From contig CAYJPA010000027.1 in NCBI GenBank assembly GCA_964371945.1, forward strand, positions 1 through 59,851: DNA of 59,851 nt, written 5' to 3'. The notes beneath the pieces were generated by a model. That model worked only from the letters and a program-made list of their open reading frames with translations. It did no database searches and was not told the origin of the DNA. The stretch's first letter is position 1; each line of letters opens with the position of its first letter. The DNA comes from CAYJPA01 sp964371945. Its GTDB lineage: Bacteria; Chloroflexota; Chloroflexia; Thermomicrobiales; UBA6265. The position numbers and the translations under genes were made by a program. This document shows, piece by piece, positions 49,649 through 58,056 of this stretch.

Positions 49649-51301
49649 CTAGATGGCTTCACCTCCCTTGGGAGCGCCACCACGGATGGGTACGTGGATC
49701 AGGGTTGGGCGGCCTGACGCGAGTCCATCCGCGATTGCCGCGCCAAGCGCAGCGGCGCTTTCGGCCCGTTTCCCATCCGCGCCGAGCCCCCGCGCAACCT
49801 CGTCGTATGCCACTCGTCCGAGCCGGCTTGCAACCACACCGCCGGCGCCATACGTTCGCTCTTGCCCGGTTACCACGCTTCCCCACTCCTGGTCGTCGGC
49901 CAGGACGACGACGAAGGGTGTGTCGTTGCGCACCGCGGTTTCGAGCTCCATCAAGCAGAACCCAATTGCCCCATCGCCGGAGAGGAGCAGGACGGACTTA
50001 TCTGGGCGAGCGATCTTGGCCGCGATCGCGCCAGAGATGCCCCAACCCACGACGCCACTCGGGCCGCAGGTGAGCCAGTTCGCCGAATAGTGGTCGCCCA
50101 ATGCCATGTGGGCCCATTGCCCAATGTTGCCGCCGTCGACGAGAAAGAGCAAATCCTTACCGAGATAGGGTCGAATCGCCTCGACGAGGTGGTGACCGGT
50201 GAGCGTGGCATCGGACGGTGGAGGGTCACCCGTCCATGGACTACGAAACGTCCCCCACCGCCGGCGCGCCTCGGCTAGCCAGGCGCCATCCGATGCCGTG
50301 CCCTGACGCTTGAGCTCAGCATCCAGCGCGGTCAGCGCGGAGGCAGGGTCAGCCAGGATTGCCACGTCTGGCTCTCGTCCTTGGATCAGTTCAGCTGGTT
50401 CGATGTCGATGCGGACGATGCGCGCGTTGGGATCGAGTCCGGGCGGCTGACCAAATCCGGTTCGATAGTCGATCCGCGCGCCGACCATGAGCAGCAGGTC
50501 CGCTTCAGGCAACAATCGCGGCCCGCCGTAAGCGGCGCCGATAAACCCGACGAAGTGCTTAACCGGGGCGGGAATCGTGCCTTGGTCCCAAATCGGGATG
50601 ACCACTGGGATTTGCATCCTGGAGGCAAACGCATCGAGCGATTGCTCCGCTCCCGCGTAATACCCACCGCTGCCCGCCACAATGACTGGCCGCTTCGCCT
50701 GCGTTAGGAGGGTTGCCGCCTCCGCGATGCGTTGCGGATCAGGCGCGGCCCGTGGACGAACGGTTCCGGATGCTTTGGTTGCGGGCCAGCCGGTTCCGGC
50801 CTCGACCGCGGCGTTCAGCACGTCAGCCGCGATTGTCAGATGAACCGGGCCGGGCCGGCCAGCGGTGGATCGCGCACACGCTTCATGCACGTAGAACGGA
50901 ATACGCTCAGCGCGATCCACCGCCCGGGCGTACTTGCAGATCGGCGAGACGATCGGCACATGGTCCATATCCTGGAATCGCCCGGCGTCCGCTTGGGTAT
51001 GAGGCGCGGCACCGCTAAGAAGGAGCATTGGCGATCCGGCGAACGCCGCATTGACCAACCCAACCACCGCATTGGCGTGGCCGACCGTAGCATTGACGGC
51101 ACAGACCGCAAGACGCTTCTCGAGACGAGCGGCTGTATCCGCCGCGAACGCCGCCGCCTGCTCATTGCGGAAGTCCACAAGCCGTAAGCCTGCTCTTCGA
51201 CAAGCTTCGTAGAATGGATCCATCCCGTTGCCAGAAAGCGTCGTGACGAACTGAACGCCACGCTCCATCAAACAACGGACCAGCAGATCAGCACCGTTCA
51301 C
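49649..51301 (-). CDS. TPP-dependent enzyme (2-oxoacid decarboxylase/ALS-like)
   Basis: A 550-residue three-domain TPP enzyme. The N-terminal Pyr domain has the catalytic Glu in VDFRNEQAAAFAADTAARLE. The middle domain includes KRPVIVAGSGGYYAGAEQSL. The C-terminal PP domain has GVVGWGISGAIAAKIA, then SGDGAIGFCLMELET and a DD in place of the usual N (VVVLADDQEWGS). Benzoylformate/oxalyl decarboxylase-like or acetolactate-synthase-like reactions are possible. The GTG start at 51301 has GAGGA upstream and a promoter at 51367-51396. It is followed by the solute-binding protein. Confidence 0.88.
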   Translation of the reverse strand: MNGADLLVRCLMERGVQFVTTLSGNGMDPFYEACRRAGLRLVDFRNEQAAAFAADTAARLEKRLAVCAVNATVGHANAVVGLVNAAFAGSPMLLLSGAAPHTQADAGRFQDMDHVPIVSPICKYARAVDRAERIPFYVHEACARSTAGRPGPVHLTIAADVLNAAVEAGTGWPATKASGTVRPRAAPDPQRIAEAATLLTQAKRPVIVAGSGGYYAGAEQSLDAFASRMQIPVVIPIWDQGTIPAPVKHFVGFIGAAYGGPRLLPEADLLLMVGARIDYRTGFGQPPGLDPNARIVRIDIEPAELIQGREPDVAILADPASALTALDAELKRQGTASDGAWLAEARRRWGTFRSPWTGDPPPSDATLTGHHLVEAIRPYLGKDLLFLVDGGNIGQWAHMALGDHYSANWLTCGPSGVVGWGISGAIAAKIARPDKSVLLLSGDGAIGFCLMELETAVRNDTPFVVVLADDQEWGSVVTGQERTYGAGGVVASRLGRVAYDEVARGLGADGKRAESAAALGAAIADGLASGRPTLIHVPIRGGAPKGGEAI

Positions 51302-51366
51302 GGCATTTCCTCACACACCAGAAACGAACCAACTTTTATATTTGTTTGTTTTCTGTTTCATGTGAG

Positions 51367-51396
51367 ATTGTACCAACGAGTTTGAAGTCGAGTCAA
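51367..51396 (-). promoter_or_regulatory. Sigma-70-like promoter for the TPP-enzyme/ABC operon
   Basis: On the minus strand TTGACT (51396-51391), an 18-base spacer and TACAAT (51372-51367) form a good -35/-10 pair. The GTG of the TPP-enzyme gene lies about 66 bases downstream. The leader between (about 51315-51360) is strikingly AT-rich, with AAACAGAAAACAAACAAATA, and could hold an operator. Confidence 0.65.
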
Positions 51397-51569
51397 GTGT
51401 GTGGGCGAGATTCTAGTCAAGTTCTGGAACAAATACCGTAACTCCATTCTCTTCGCTCATAATGTTATCATCAATTGTCATCGTGATCAGATTATCCCAC
51501 GAGAACGGTTCCTCTGAAGGTCCCGCCACACTCGTCTCTAAGCGCCGTGCTTTCCCTGTATTGGCTAGT

Positions 51570-52775
51570 TCAATCGACAGCAAATGCTCGTTCTGAGGCA
51601 ATCTTGGCAGGGTTGATCTCGACACCCATTCCTGGACCAGTGGGCACGGTCACGACCCCGTTCACCGGCACGACCGGCGTCTTGTAGAAGAACTGATTTA
51701 TTGCATTCCACTTTACGAGGAACTCAACGTACGGCACATCAGCTGGCGAAAGTGCGGCACTCAATTGCACGTTCGCCGGTACCGAGAGACCATGTGGAAC
51801 GATGGGAATGTCGTAGGCCGCACAGAGCGTCGCAATTTTGATCATCTCGCTGATTCCGCCCGCCCAATAGGTATCGGCCTGCATCAGATCAACTGCCCTG
51901 GCATCAAGCAGAGCCTTGATGCCATAGCGGGTGTACTCGTGCTCACCACCGCTGATTTGGACAGGCGATGCGGCCCGAATCTCAGCGTACTGCGCGATCT
52001 TGTCGGGCAAAACCGGCTCCTCAATCCATCGCGGGTCGTATGGCTTTAGCCGCCGTGCCATGTCCAATGCGTATGGCACATTCCAGGACATCCAGGCATC
52101 TATCATGATGTCGCTGTCCGGCCCAGAGGAGGAGCGCAGGATCTCCATCAACTCGACGTTGTTGCGGACCCCGTCACGCCCATCCATAGGACCCCAACGC
52201 GGGAACCACTTCTGCGCGGTATAGCCCTTGGCCACGAAGTCCTTCGCCCGCCGCTCGACCTGGGACGGCTCAAGCGAATACCCAAGTGTGCTGGCATAGG
52301 CTGGTAACGTTTCCCGTACCGGGCCACCCAGGAGCCGGTGCACTGGCTGATTCAGATACTTACCCCGTAGGTCCCAGAGGGCCGTGTCGATCGCGCTGAT
52401 CGCGAACATGGGCACCCCCTTCCGGTGATGGACACCGTCGCGGTACATGATGTCCCACAACCGCTCGGTGGCCAGAGGATCGTGCCCGATGAGGAACTGA
52501 CGATAACCGGTATGCAGGAGCGTGGCGACATCCCGGCCGACGGGTCCGCCGACACCAGTCACTCCCTCATCGGTGTCGATCTCAATGAAGATCAATTTGA
52601 TCGTCGAGCTTGTCTCGCCGCTCTCAACAGGCTGAAGGTTTGTCTGTCTCGCCGTCTGGTCGTGGAACTCGGGATAGATATCAACCGGTCGGATTAGCCG
52701 CTCCTCCCAGAACGGTCCATCTGGATGTTGCAGGATCCCGGTCAACTCTCGCAGGCGAACGGCACTAATCTTCAC
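51570..52775 (-). CDS. Mandelate racemase/muconate-lactonizing-enzyme family protein
   Basis: An enolase-superfamily protein of about 401 residues. The capping domain is at the start (KISAVRLRELTG). The barrel has the lysine in YTAQKWFPRWG, metal ligands Asp in DIMIDAWMSW, Glu in RWIEEPVLPD and Glu in ISGGEHEYTRYG, and His in DIPIVPHGLS. This set is typical of sugar-acid dehydratases (mannonate/galactonate/RspA-like) and of mandelate racemase. GTG 52775 with GGAGGG seven bases upstream is chosen over ATG 52790, which has no spacing to a site. It precedes the TPP enzyme; a dehydratase-decarboxylase sequence is inferred. Confidence 0.88.
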   Translation of the reverse strand: MKISAVRLRELTGILQHPDGPFWEERLIRPVDIYPEFHDQTARQTNLQPVESGETSSTIKLIFIEIDTDEGVTGVGGPVGRDVATLLHTGYRQFLIGHDPLATERLWDIMYRDGVHHRKGVPMFAISAIDTALWDLRGKYLNQPVHRLLGGPVRETLPAYASTLGYSLEPSQVERRAKDFVAKGYTAQKWFPRWGPMDGRDGVRNNVELMEILRSSSGPDSDIMIDAWMSWNVPYALDMARRLKPYDPRWIEEPVLPDKIAQYAEIRAASPVQISGGEHEYTRYGIKALLDARAVDLMQADTYWAGGISEMIKIATLCAAYDIPIVPHGLSVPANVQLSAALSPADVPYVEFLVKWNAINQFFYKTPVVPVNGVVTVPTGPGMGVEINPAKIASERAFAVD

Positions 52776-52943
52776 GGGTAATCCCTCCATTCCTCAGCTT
52801 GCTGCTTGGATACCGTGGGGTGTTGGAGCGGCACGCGAGAGAACGATCCTTCCTTGCTAAGACTTCTTAAGACTTCGTCGCGCGCTCAGTTTCAGTTGCA
52901 GCCAGTCACACCCGAGATGGGATCGATCATTGAGTTTTGGCTA

Positions 52944-53144
52944 GAGCCTGTTATGAACTATTCAGATGGTTAGCTCGGTTCCTTACCGACGATTCGTAGG
53001 CAGTTCTCCATAAACGCCGAATATCTCCCGTTGGAGGTGCCCAGTCGGACGTCACTGACGCCTCCCGGCCCGCTCGCCGCGCCGCTAATGGCGTCGATTG
53101 CCTCACAACGCAAGGGTCCGACCGCCGAAGTGCATAACAGGCTC
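52944..53144. mobile_element. 201-bp MITE with GAGCCTGTTATG ends (IS5-like)
   Basis: GAGCCTGTTATGAACT at 52944 is inversely repeated by AGTGCATAACAGGCTC ending at 53144 (15 of 16). TA flanks both ends (GGCTA and TAAGTG), consistent with a TA or TNA target duplication. No coding frame is present. The end wording resembles IS5/ISL2-group elements. Confidence 0.6.
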
Positions 53145-53203
53145 TAAGTGCTGCAGATGCTACCGGCCTGTCATTTTGCTGTCAATCAGCTCTCTATGCT
53201 GCA

Positions 53204-53419
53204 CAGGGCCATCGCATCTAAGTTCGGTCGCCGTTTTGCTCTGCTCGGGCCGATTGACACACGCAACGAACAAAATCGACGATCCCAGATCGACTGAAGA
53301 ACGAGCTAAACGCTACACAACCGGCGTTTGCACCGCGATTTCGCCGGGTATCAGTGCTCCGGCATGAAACGACCGCCCGCGGTTGCCAGTTTTGAGCAGA
53401 TGTAGATGCGATAGCCCTG
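53204..53419. mobile_element. 216-bp ISAs1-type MITE, copy A
   Basis: Left end CAGGGCCATCGCATCT (53204-53219) and right end AGATGCGATAGCCCTG (53404-53419) match the ISAs1 copies at 2979 and 13093. No transposase lies inside. Bases 53226-53280 are identical to 59797-59851 in a second copy. Confidence 0.75.
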
Positions 53420-53467
53420 GCGCTCATCGGCCATCGATGCTGCTGCTCGGCGTGTCGGAACTCGTGG

Positions 53468-53617
53468 CTAGGTTTGGTGCGCAAAGTCCTCGTCCTGGTA
53501 GATGGCGGCGAGGTGGTCCCGCATCCGAGTATACGGGGTGCCGGTCGGAAAGGCAGCGCGGGCGATCCGGGCCGTTTCTTCGGGGACGGGTTCTGGCGCA
53601 TGCGGGCGGAGCGACAT
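53468..53617 (-). pseudogene. IS1182-family transposase N-terminal fragment
   Basis: ATG 53617, behind GGAGG, reads MSLRPHAPEPVPEETARIAR, then AAFPTGTPYTRMRDHLAAIY and QDEDFAHQT, then stop at 53468. This is the conserved start of IS1182-type transposases (VPxETARVARAAFPKGNxYMRLRDxLGxxFxDEDFA). The remaining 400 or more residues are gone. Confidence 0.75.
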
Positions 53618-53746
53618 CGCGGGCCTCCTGGCGGCATACTCGGCTCAGAGAGGCGCGATTGTCCCACAGCGAATTCGCCACCAGTATCTTAAGTGCGGGA
53701 GACCCGACATCCGGTACGCGGGGCAGCAGCATCGCTGGCTGGCGAG

Positions 53747-53977
53747 TTATCCGGTCGCGACTTTCGCATTGCCGGTGAAGAGTGGCTCCTGCGGGTCATC
53801 CGGCGGCCGCTTTCGGCACTGGCGATACGGGGCAAGCTTCCGGGCCGGGTACCAAGCGGTTTCGTCGAGCGGCGCCAAGAACGGCCGCGGCGACGGATGA
53901 CGATGCGGGAACGCAGTTGGCTCCGCGACGTCCCGTGGACGGCGCCCATCCGGCTCGAACGCCACCCGGATCAGCTC
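53747..53977 (-). pseudogene. IS481/Mu-like transposase C-terminal fragment
   Basis: The minus strand reads RVAFEPDGRRPRDVAEPTAF, RPFLAPLDETAWYPARKLAP and DPQEPLFTGNAKVATG, the same order as the C-terminus of the intact protein ending at 23724 (FLSPLDEVEWSPARRLAPY, QEPLFTAEDEAALG). Only the last 76 or so residues remain. It abuts an IS66 fragment. Confidence 0.75.
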
Positions 53978-54501
53978 ACCCGCCGACCCGCGCCCACTTC
54001 CGCGCTCAGCTCCGGCATCGTCCCCCGGCAGACCGTTCCACGGTGCCGGCAGCGCCGCTCCAGCACCACGTGCTCGCACCCAGAGGGTACCCGCTGAGCC
54101 CGCACCGGCGGCAGCACAATCACCTGCCGCCGCTGCACCACTCGCCCCCGCCCGAGCGCCTGCGCGCAGGCCGAACAGTGACGTGGGGCATGCACGATCT
54201 GCTGATCCGGGACCGCACGCTGCCTCCCCGGCACCGAGACCCGCGTCCGCCGCGATCGTGTGCGCGCAAGGGTCACGACGTTCGCGCTGACCCACCGCGG
54301 CAAGGCTTTTCCCCGGACCGGCGCCTCGGTCGGCTCCGCACTGTCTGCCGCATCGGCCGGCGGGGCATCGTCTCCCCGCAAGGCAGCCAACTCCGCGCGT
54401 AACCGCGCATTCTCCGCGTTGAGCGTCGCGACCGACCGCCGCGGTTGCGCCACCAGCGCTACCAGCTCATCGACTGTGTGCCGTGCCGCCCGCGTCGCCA
54501 T
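53971..54501 (-). pseudogene. IS66-family transposase (TnpC) N-terminal fragment
   Basis: About 176 residues. A coiled-coil start (VDELVALVAQ and ATLNAENARLRAELAALRG) is followed by KALPRWVSANVVTLARTR, an Arg-rich segment, HAPRHCSACAQAL and RRQVIVLPPVRA, then the Cys-rich RRCRHRG. This is the IS66 leucine-zipper plus zinc-finger arrangement. The DDE core is missing, the frame having been cut and joined to another transposase remnant. Confidence 0.75.
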
Positions 54502-54697
54502 CGCCGTCCTACCAGTGACGTCCTGTCAAGGCGAGCATTGTCGCATACCTTTTCACGGCAGTCTGAACAGATACATTCGCTACTTGCTATTGACTAATAG
54601 TTTCCATTCCGCTACTATCGGCAATGATATCCGAACGGTCGAGGCTACTCCGCTCCTCGATCTCACAATGTTGGGGTCTGGAGGCCGTTTGTACAGC

Positions 54698-55201
54698 ATG
54701 GAAGCCATAATAGACAAGCTTCGACATGCCAAAAACGCTATGTCGCACGAACGCAAGGAGAATGGTTCACGAGATTCATCTCCACCAGTAATGTCAGATG
54801 CCAACTATGATGGCTCCGCAGACAGCGGAGTGATCCATGTGCCAGAGCTTCTGACGGCCCCCCAATCGTCTGAGCAAAGAAATCCACAAGTCGAGACCGC
54901 GGTCACCGCGTATCTTGAAGACGTGCAAGCCCTCAACGTCGTCAGTGGAGTCCTTTTCGGTGCCAATCCCGCCCAGGGGGGCGCCTATGTGTGGAATGTT
55001 TTCGCTGAGGACGTGTCTCTTCGCGACGATCGCGACTTTGCTCCCTATGAAAACCTCAACGAGCTAGCCCGTCAGCTTAGACGCAGTATGCGTGGTGTGG
55101 TGCCGCTCCGGGTTTCGCATGTGAATCCGTCGCAAGTCCCGGCACTGCAAGAAGACTGCAAACGACAAAAAATCCAGACCGAACTCGTTCCTCTTCGCTA
55201 A
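54698..55201 (+). CDS. Hypothetical protein, first gene of an unrecognised cluster
   Basis: About 167 residues. It starts MEAIIDKLRHAKNAMSHERK, a charged helix, then a Ser/Asp-rich linker. A compact C-terminal domain follows: QVETAVTAYLEDVQALNVVS, FGANPAQGGAYVWNVFAED, NLNELARQLRRSMRGVVPLR and QKIQTELVPLR. ATG 54698 is used; GGAGG lies 13 or so bases upstream, rather far, and the frame is open further 5' into IS66 DNA. It ends five bases before the hydrolase gene, so the two form an operon. The family is not recognised. Confidence 0.55.
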   Translation: MEAIIDKLRHAKNAMSHERKENGSRDSSPPVMSDANYDGSADSGVIHVPELLTAPQSSEQRNPQVETAVTAYLEDVQALNVVSGVLFGANPAQGGAYVWNVFAEDVSLRDDRDFAPYENLNELARQLRRSMRGVVPLRVSHVNPSQVPALQEDCKRQKIQTELVPLR

Positions 55202-55205
55202 GCGT

Positions 55206-56072
55206 ATGTTGTCACCTGAAGCGCGCGAGCAACTCGGGGGCGTCTTTCGCCTCCTCTTCAAGGCGCAAGATCCGACGATACCTCCAGCAACACCAACGAA
55301 ACCTTGGCCTGCAGCCAGCTATCGGGACTTCGGGACAGTCCTTTTGCTTCTCGATGGGTGGGGCTCGATTGGTGATGACAAGCGGCACCTAGTGACGGTC
55401 CATAGATCGGAACTACGCAAGATAGACGAACGTTGGAATCCTGTAATGCGCGCGTTCAGCTATGCAGAGCAGGACGAACCCGGCCAATCCTATGATCAAT
55501 ACCATACGACGCAAATTCCTCTTGGCGACCATGTTGAGGCGTTGATGGCGGTAATCTCGGGTAGTCCAAATTGCGAGTGGCTGATTTGCGGGTATAGCCT
55601 CGGAAGCATCGTGGCGACAATTGCGTTAGGTCGACTCAGTAAAGAAAAACACCCGATTCGCCCCTCTGTTCCCCTGCTGATTCTGGTTGCGCCTGCCTTA
55701 CACGGTGCGCCGGATTTCCTTGAGTTCCTCGAAAGTGGCGAAGTGCAGTTTCACGAGTTTCCACTCGTCGCAATTGATATCGGGCGGGAAGATGGGCGCT
55801 ATCCACGCGAAGCGCGTAGCGCGATCTCGGAGCTTCTGGATGCCGGCATTGCGGTTACGATCATTCATTCGCAACACGACCAATTTGCACCTCACCATCC
55901 TCTGGACGATCCGCGCATCTTCTATTTTGAACCAAGCGGCGACCTGCTCAGTAAATCGCAGGCGATCAATCCATATATGACGCACGTGAGAATGAGAACG
56001 CTCGAGGATAACCATCGTTTGGTCTATTACGTGACGAAACCGCTCGTGTCACTTGAAGAGCCGCAAGGCTAG
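55206..56072 (+). CDS. Alpha/beta-hydrolase-fold protein
   Basis: A 288-residue protein. The early strand FGTVLLLLDGWGSIG is followed by a nucleophile elbow in EWLICGYSLGSIVATIAL (G-x-S-x-G), then LLILVAPALHG, an acidic-residue candidate in IIHSQHDQFAP and a His in LEDNHRLVYY. A Ser-Asp-His triad of a serine hydrolase is plausible. No lid or signal peptide is seen, so it acts in the cytosol. The substrate is unknown. Close coupling to the unknown gene upstream and the following cluster suggests a shared role, perhaps lipase-type effector activity (speculation). Confidence 0.7.
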   Translation: MLSPEAREQLGGVFRLLFKAQDPTIPPATPTKPWPAASYRDFGTVLLLLDGWGSIGDDKRHLVTVHRSELRKIDERWNPVMRAFSYAEQDEPGQSYDQYHTTQIPLGDHVEALMAVISGSPNCEWLICGYSLGSIVATIALGRLSKEKHPIRPSVPLLILVAPALHGAPDFLEFLESGEVQFHEFPLVAIDIGREDGRYPREARSAISELLDAGIAVTIIHSQHDQFAPHHPLDDPRIFYFEPSGDLLSKSQAINPYMTHVRMRTLEDNHRLVYYVTKPLVSLEEPQG

Positions 56073-56443
56073 AGGACGCGTGCAAACACAGCGTGCACCC
56101 TGGAGTGAACCCCCAAAACCGGACCAGTCCCACAGTCAACTTTTCTGAGTTGGCCGCCAGAGCAGCAAACTAAACTTCACACCTGCCGGGACTCCATAAC
56201 CAGCATCACCCGTCCTCTCTCCGGATGTCATGGCGAGGAATGGTGCTTATACCTACTTAGGGCTTCGAGGCGTACGCCGCGTGACTGTCTCTAGTTCCTC
56301 TGTGACTGATGCGATTTTGGTGCAATGTAGCAAGAATCTATTGACTTCTGCATTCATGCGTCGCATATCTTGATGATCATCGCTCAATCCGACAGATTTG
56401 CCGGGAAGATTCGCTGTGTCCCTGCTAGAGAAGAGGCTCAGTG
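56073..56443. other. Intergenic stretch with a solitary IS-like end
   Basis: About 370 bases. GGATGTCATGGCGAGGA at about 56225-56241 matches the inverse of the CCTCGCCATGACAT terminus of the element at 56-2015, without a partner. No gene is recognised. Confidence 0.4.
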
Positions 56444-56803
56444 ATGGCACAGCAAGATCTGGAAGCATTCTGGTGGTGCCTTGACCCTCAATCGCCACCA
56501 ATGTCGTTTCGACCAGTTGTCCGAAATGTCGGCCTCGCCCCAATCACCGCGCACGGGTCGCTCAGAATCAAGCTCTGGTACACAACGACCTATACCCGCG
56601 ATCTTTACTGCGAGGAACAAACACCCCCGCCCCTCATTGACATACAGAACCTGAATCCTGGGGAGATTCTGTCCCTTCCAGGATTGATGTCACAGACTGT
56701 CCGATCCGATGACGTGAACTACGTGATTCTTGAGTACCAGTTGTTCTTAGATGGAGACGAAAACCAGCACAACGACTATCTGCGAGTTCCTCTTGACTGC
56801 TGA
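56444..56803 (+). CDS. Small hypothetical protein, CARDB-like
   Basis: About 119 residues: MAQQDLEAFWWCLDPQSPPM, then RPVVRNVGLAPITAHGSLRI, NPGEILSLPGLMSQTV and VILEYQLFLDGDENQHNDYL. A beta-sandwich with an N-V-G start and an N-P-G-E turn recalls CARDB/immunoglobulin-like domains. No export signal is seen. It lies in the same orientation as the hydrolase and the next gene. Confidence 0.45.
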   Translation: MAQQDLEAFWWCLDPQSPPMSFRPVVRNVGLAPITAHGSLRIKLWYTTTYTRDLYCEEQTPPPLIDIQNLNPGEILSLPGLMSQTVRSDDVNYVILEYQLFLDGDENQHNDYLRVPLDC

Positions 56804-56944
56804 ACCCGACCCAGATGAGATCGACTCGCACGCGAGTGAGGTGCAACGAGAAATACGATCACTCACTGGTACCTGTAACCGCCGATTTACAAGTGGACAG
56901 GGTGCCGGAATAAAAGTGTTACAGCGCCTTTGCTCGTTCCGGGC

Positions 56945-57658
56945 ATGGTGATTGGGCTTTGGCATACGCGGCACGGAGATGCGAGTTGTGGCTTTGCGAA
57001 TCCCGAGTTTGAGACCGCGATGAACATCATGCCGCTGTATAGCGAAGATCACCCCGGAAAGAACTATCTCGGATTCATGGAGCCCTATTGGGTGCCAGAT
57101 TCGCAGCGAGACCATGATTGGAACTGGTGGATGGCGAGAGATGGTCCACGCAGCGTAGCGTTCGTCCCGCCTGGGTTGGCATTGGCCCTACGGCATTCCC
57201 TGTTCCACGCAACGTTAAACGATAGGGTCACTGCGTATGGGCTGAATCCGGTGGCTGATGACGCACCGACCGGCTTGGGCCTAAGGCGACGGCACGGTGG
57301 AGACCTGGGAGCCGACTCCGGTCAGGGGTTCAGCTGGTACGAAGCAGAAGATCTTGACGGCACATTTGATGCCTGGGATTACGTCGAGGAGCACCTTCCC
57401 GAAGGCACTATCCTGGGATTGACCCATGTGCCCAACCTGGGCGGACAAGTCCGCGTGTTCTGGCGTGATCGCTGGTATGACCCAACCGATACGAATGAAC
57501 GCCCGCCCGCTGGGTTCCGGCGCCTGGGTCGGTGGGACGAGGCGGGTAAAGCCGGCCAAGGGTATGTTTGGTACGAAAAGACCACTGGCCCCAAGTTGTT
57601 TCTCTCATCGGCGGCACCCTACCCAGTAGAGCTCCCGAAATTGGGTGGACGCCCTTGA
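56945..57658 (+). CDS. Hypothetical protein with GQG-[FY]-x-WYE repeats
   Basis: About 237 residues. N-terminal MVIGLWHTRHGDASCGFANP is followed by an aromatic-rich DHDWNWWMARDGPRS. The second half holds two similar motifs: GADSGQGFSWYEAEDL and KAGQGYVWYEKTTGPKLFL, separated by DYVEEHLPEGTILGLTHVPN. Trp- and Gly-rich composition suggests a beta-propeller or lectin-like fold. No ribosome site is clear. A short overlapping frame (56751-56951) has DPDEIDSHASEVQREIRSL, reminiscent of effector-associated adaptor domains, but it is too weak to call. The family is not recognised. Confidence 0.45.
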   Translation: MVIGLWHTRHGDASCGFANPEFETAMNIMPLYSEDHPGKNYLGFMEPYWVPDSQRDHDWNWWMARDGPRSVAFVPPGLALALRHSLFHATLNDRVTAYGLNPVADDAPTGLGLRRRHGGDLGADSGQGFSWYEAEDLDGTFDAWDYVEEHLPEGTILGLTHVPNLGGQVRVFWRDRWYDPTDTNERPPAGFRRLGRWDEAGKAGQGYVWYEKTTGPKLFLSSAAPYPVELPKLGGRP

Positions 57659-57738
57659 AGCGATGAGAGGCTCAATTCCATGCGCACAATCGCCCTTGAA
57701 CGCAATACAAGTGTTCCTGGACGACGGCTATCCGCGGT

Positions 57739-58056
57739 TCATGACAACTGTCGCTTGAGGGCCGCCCATCGCCGCTCCGCCCGCTGGTACATGTTCTCGT
57801 GCGGACCCACGAGAAGGACGATGCAAACGCGCTGCTGGTCGATGACCGTGTAGACCGCGCGATAGGCACCACTGCCTTTCAGGGTGAGCTCGAGTGCGCG
57901 TACGCCGCGAAGGCTTCCTTGGAGTGCGTGTCCCAGTTCCGGGTTCTCTTCAAGACGCGGAATCTCTCGCAGCACATTGCCTTCATGCTGGTTCAAGCCG
58001 CTGAGGTCTTTCGCCGCCCTTGGGAGAATCTCGACCTCAAACCGCCCCTCATTCAC
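57739..58056 (-). CDS. RelE/ParE-type toxin
   Basis: 105 residues: FEVEILPRAAKDLSGLNQHE, LRGVRALELTLKGSGAYRAV and VCIVLLVGPHENMYQRAERR. This is the RelE/ParE fold order, with a basic C-terminal helix that in relatives contacts mRNA. It overlaps the AbrB-like gene by eight bases (58049-58056) and follows it on the same strand, so the upstream gene is the antitoxin. Ribosome-dependent mRNA cleavage is expected from family membership only. Confidence 0.82.
   Translation of the reverse strand: MNEGRFEVEILPRAAKDLSGLNQHEGNVLREIPRLEENPELGHALQGSLRGVRALELTLKGSGAYRAVYTVIDQQRVCIVLLVGPHENMYQRAERRWAALKRQLS

Noticed and set aside
51413..51625. 70-codon minus-strand frame between the MR/MLE gene and the TPP-enzyme promoter
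   Set aside because: Overlaps the 3' end of the MR/MLE gene and would place its stop near the promoter; no family resemblance and no clear start.
56751..56951. Short frame with DPDEIDSHASEVQREIRSL resembling effector-associated domains
   Set aside because: Overlaps two better frames and lacks the rest of the domain; kept only as a remark.
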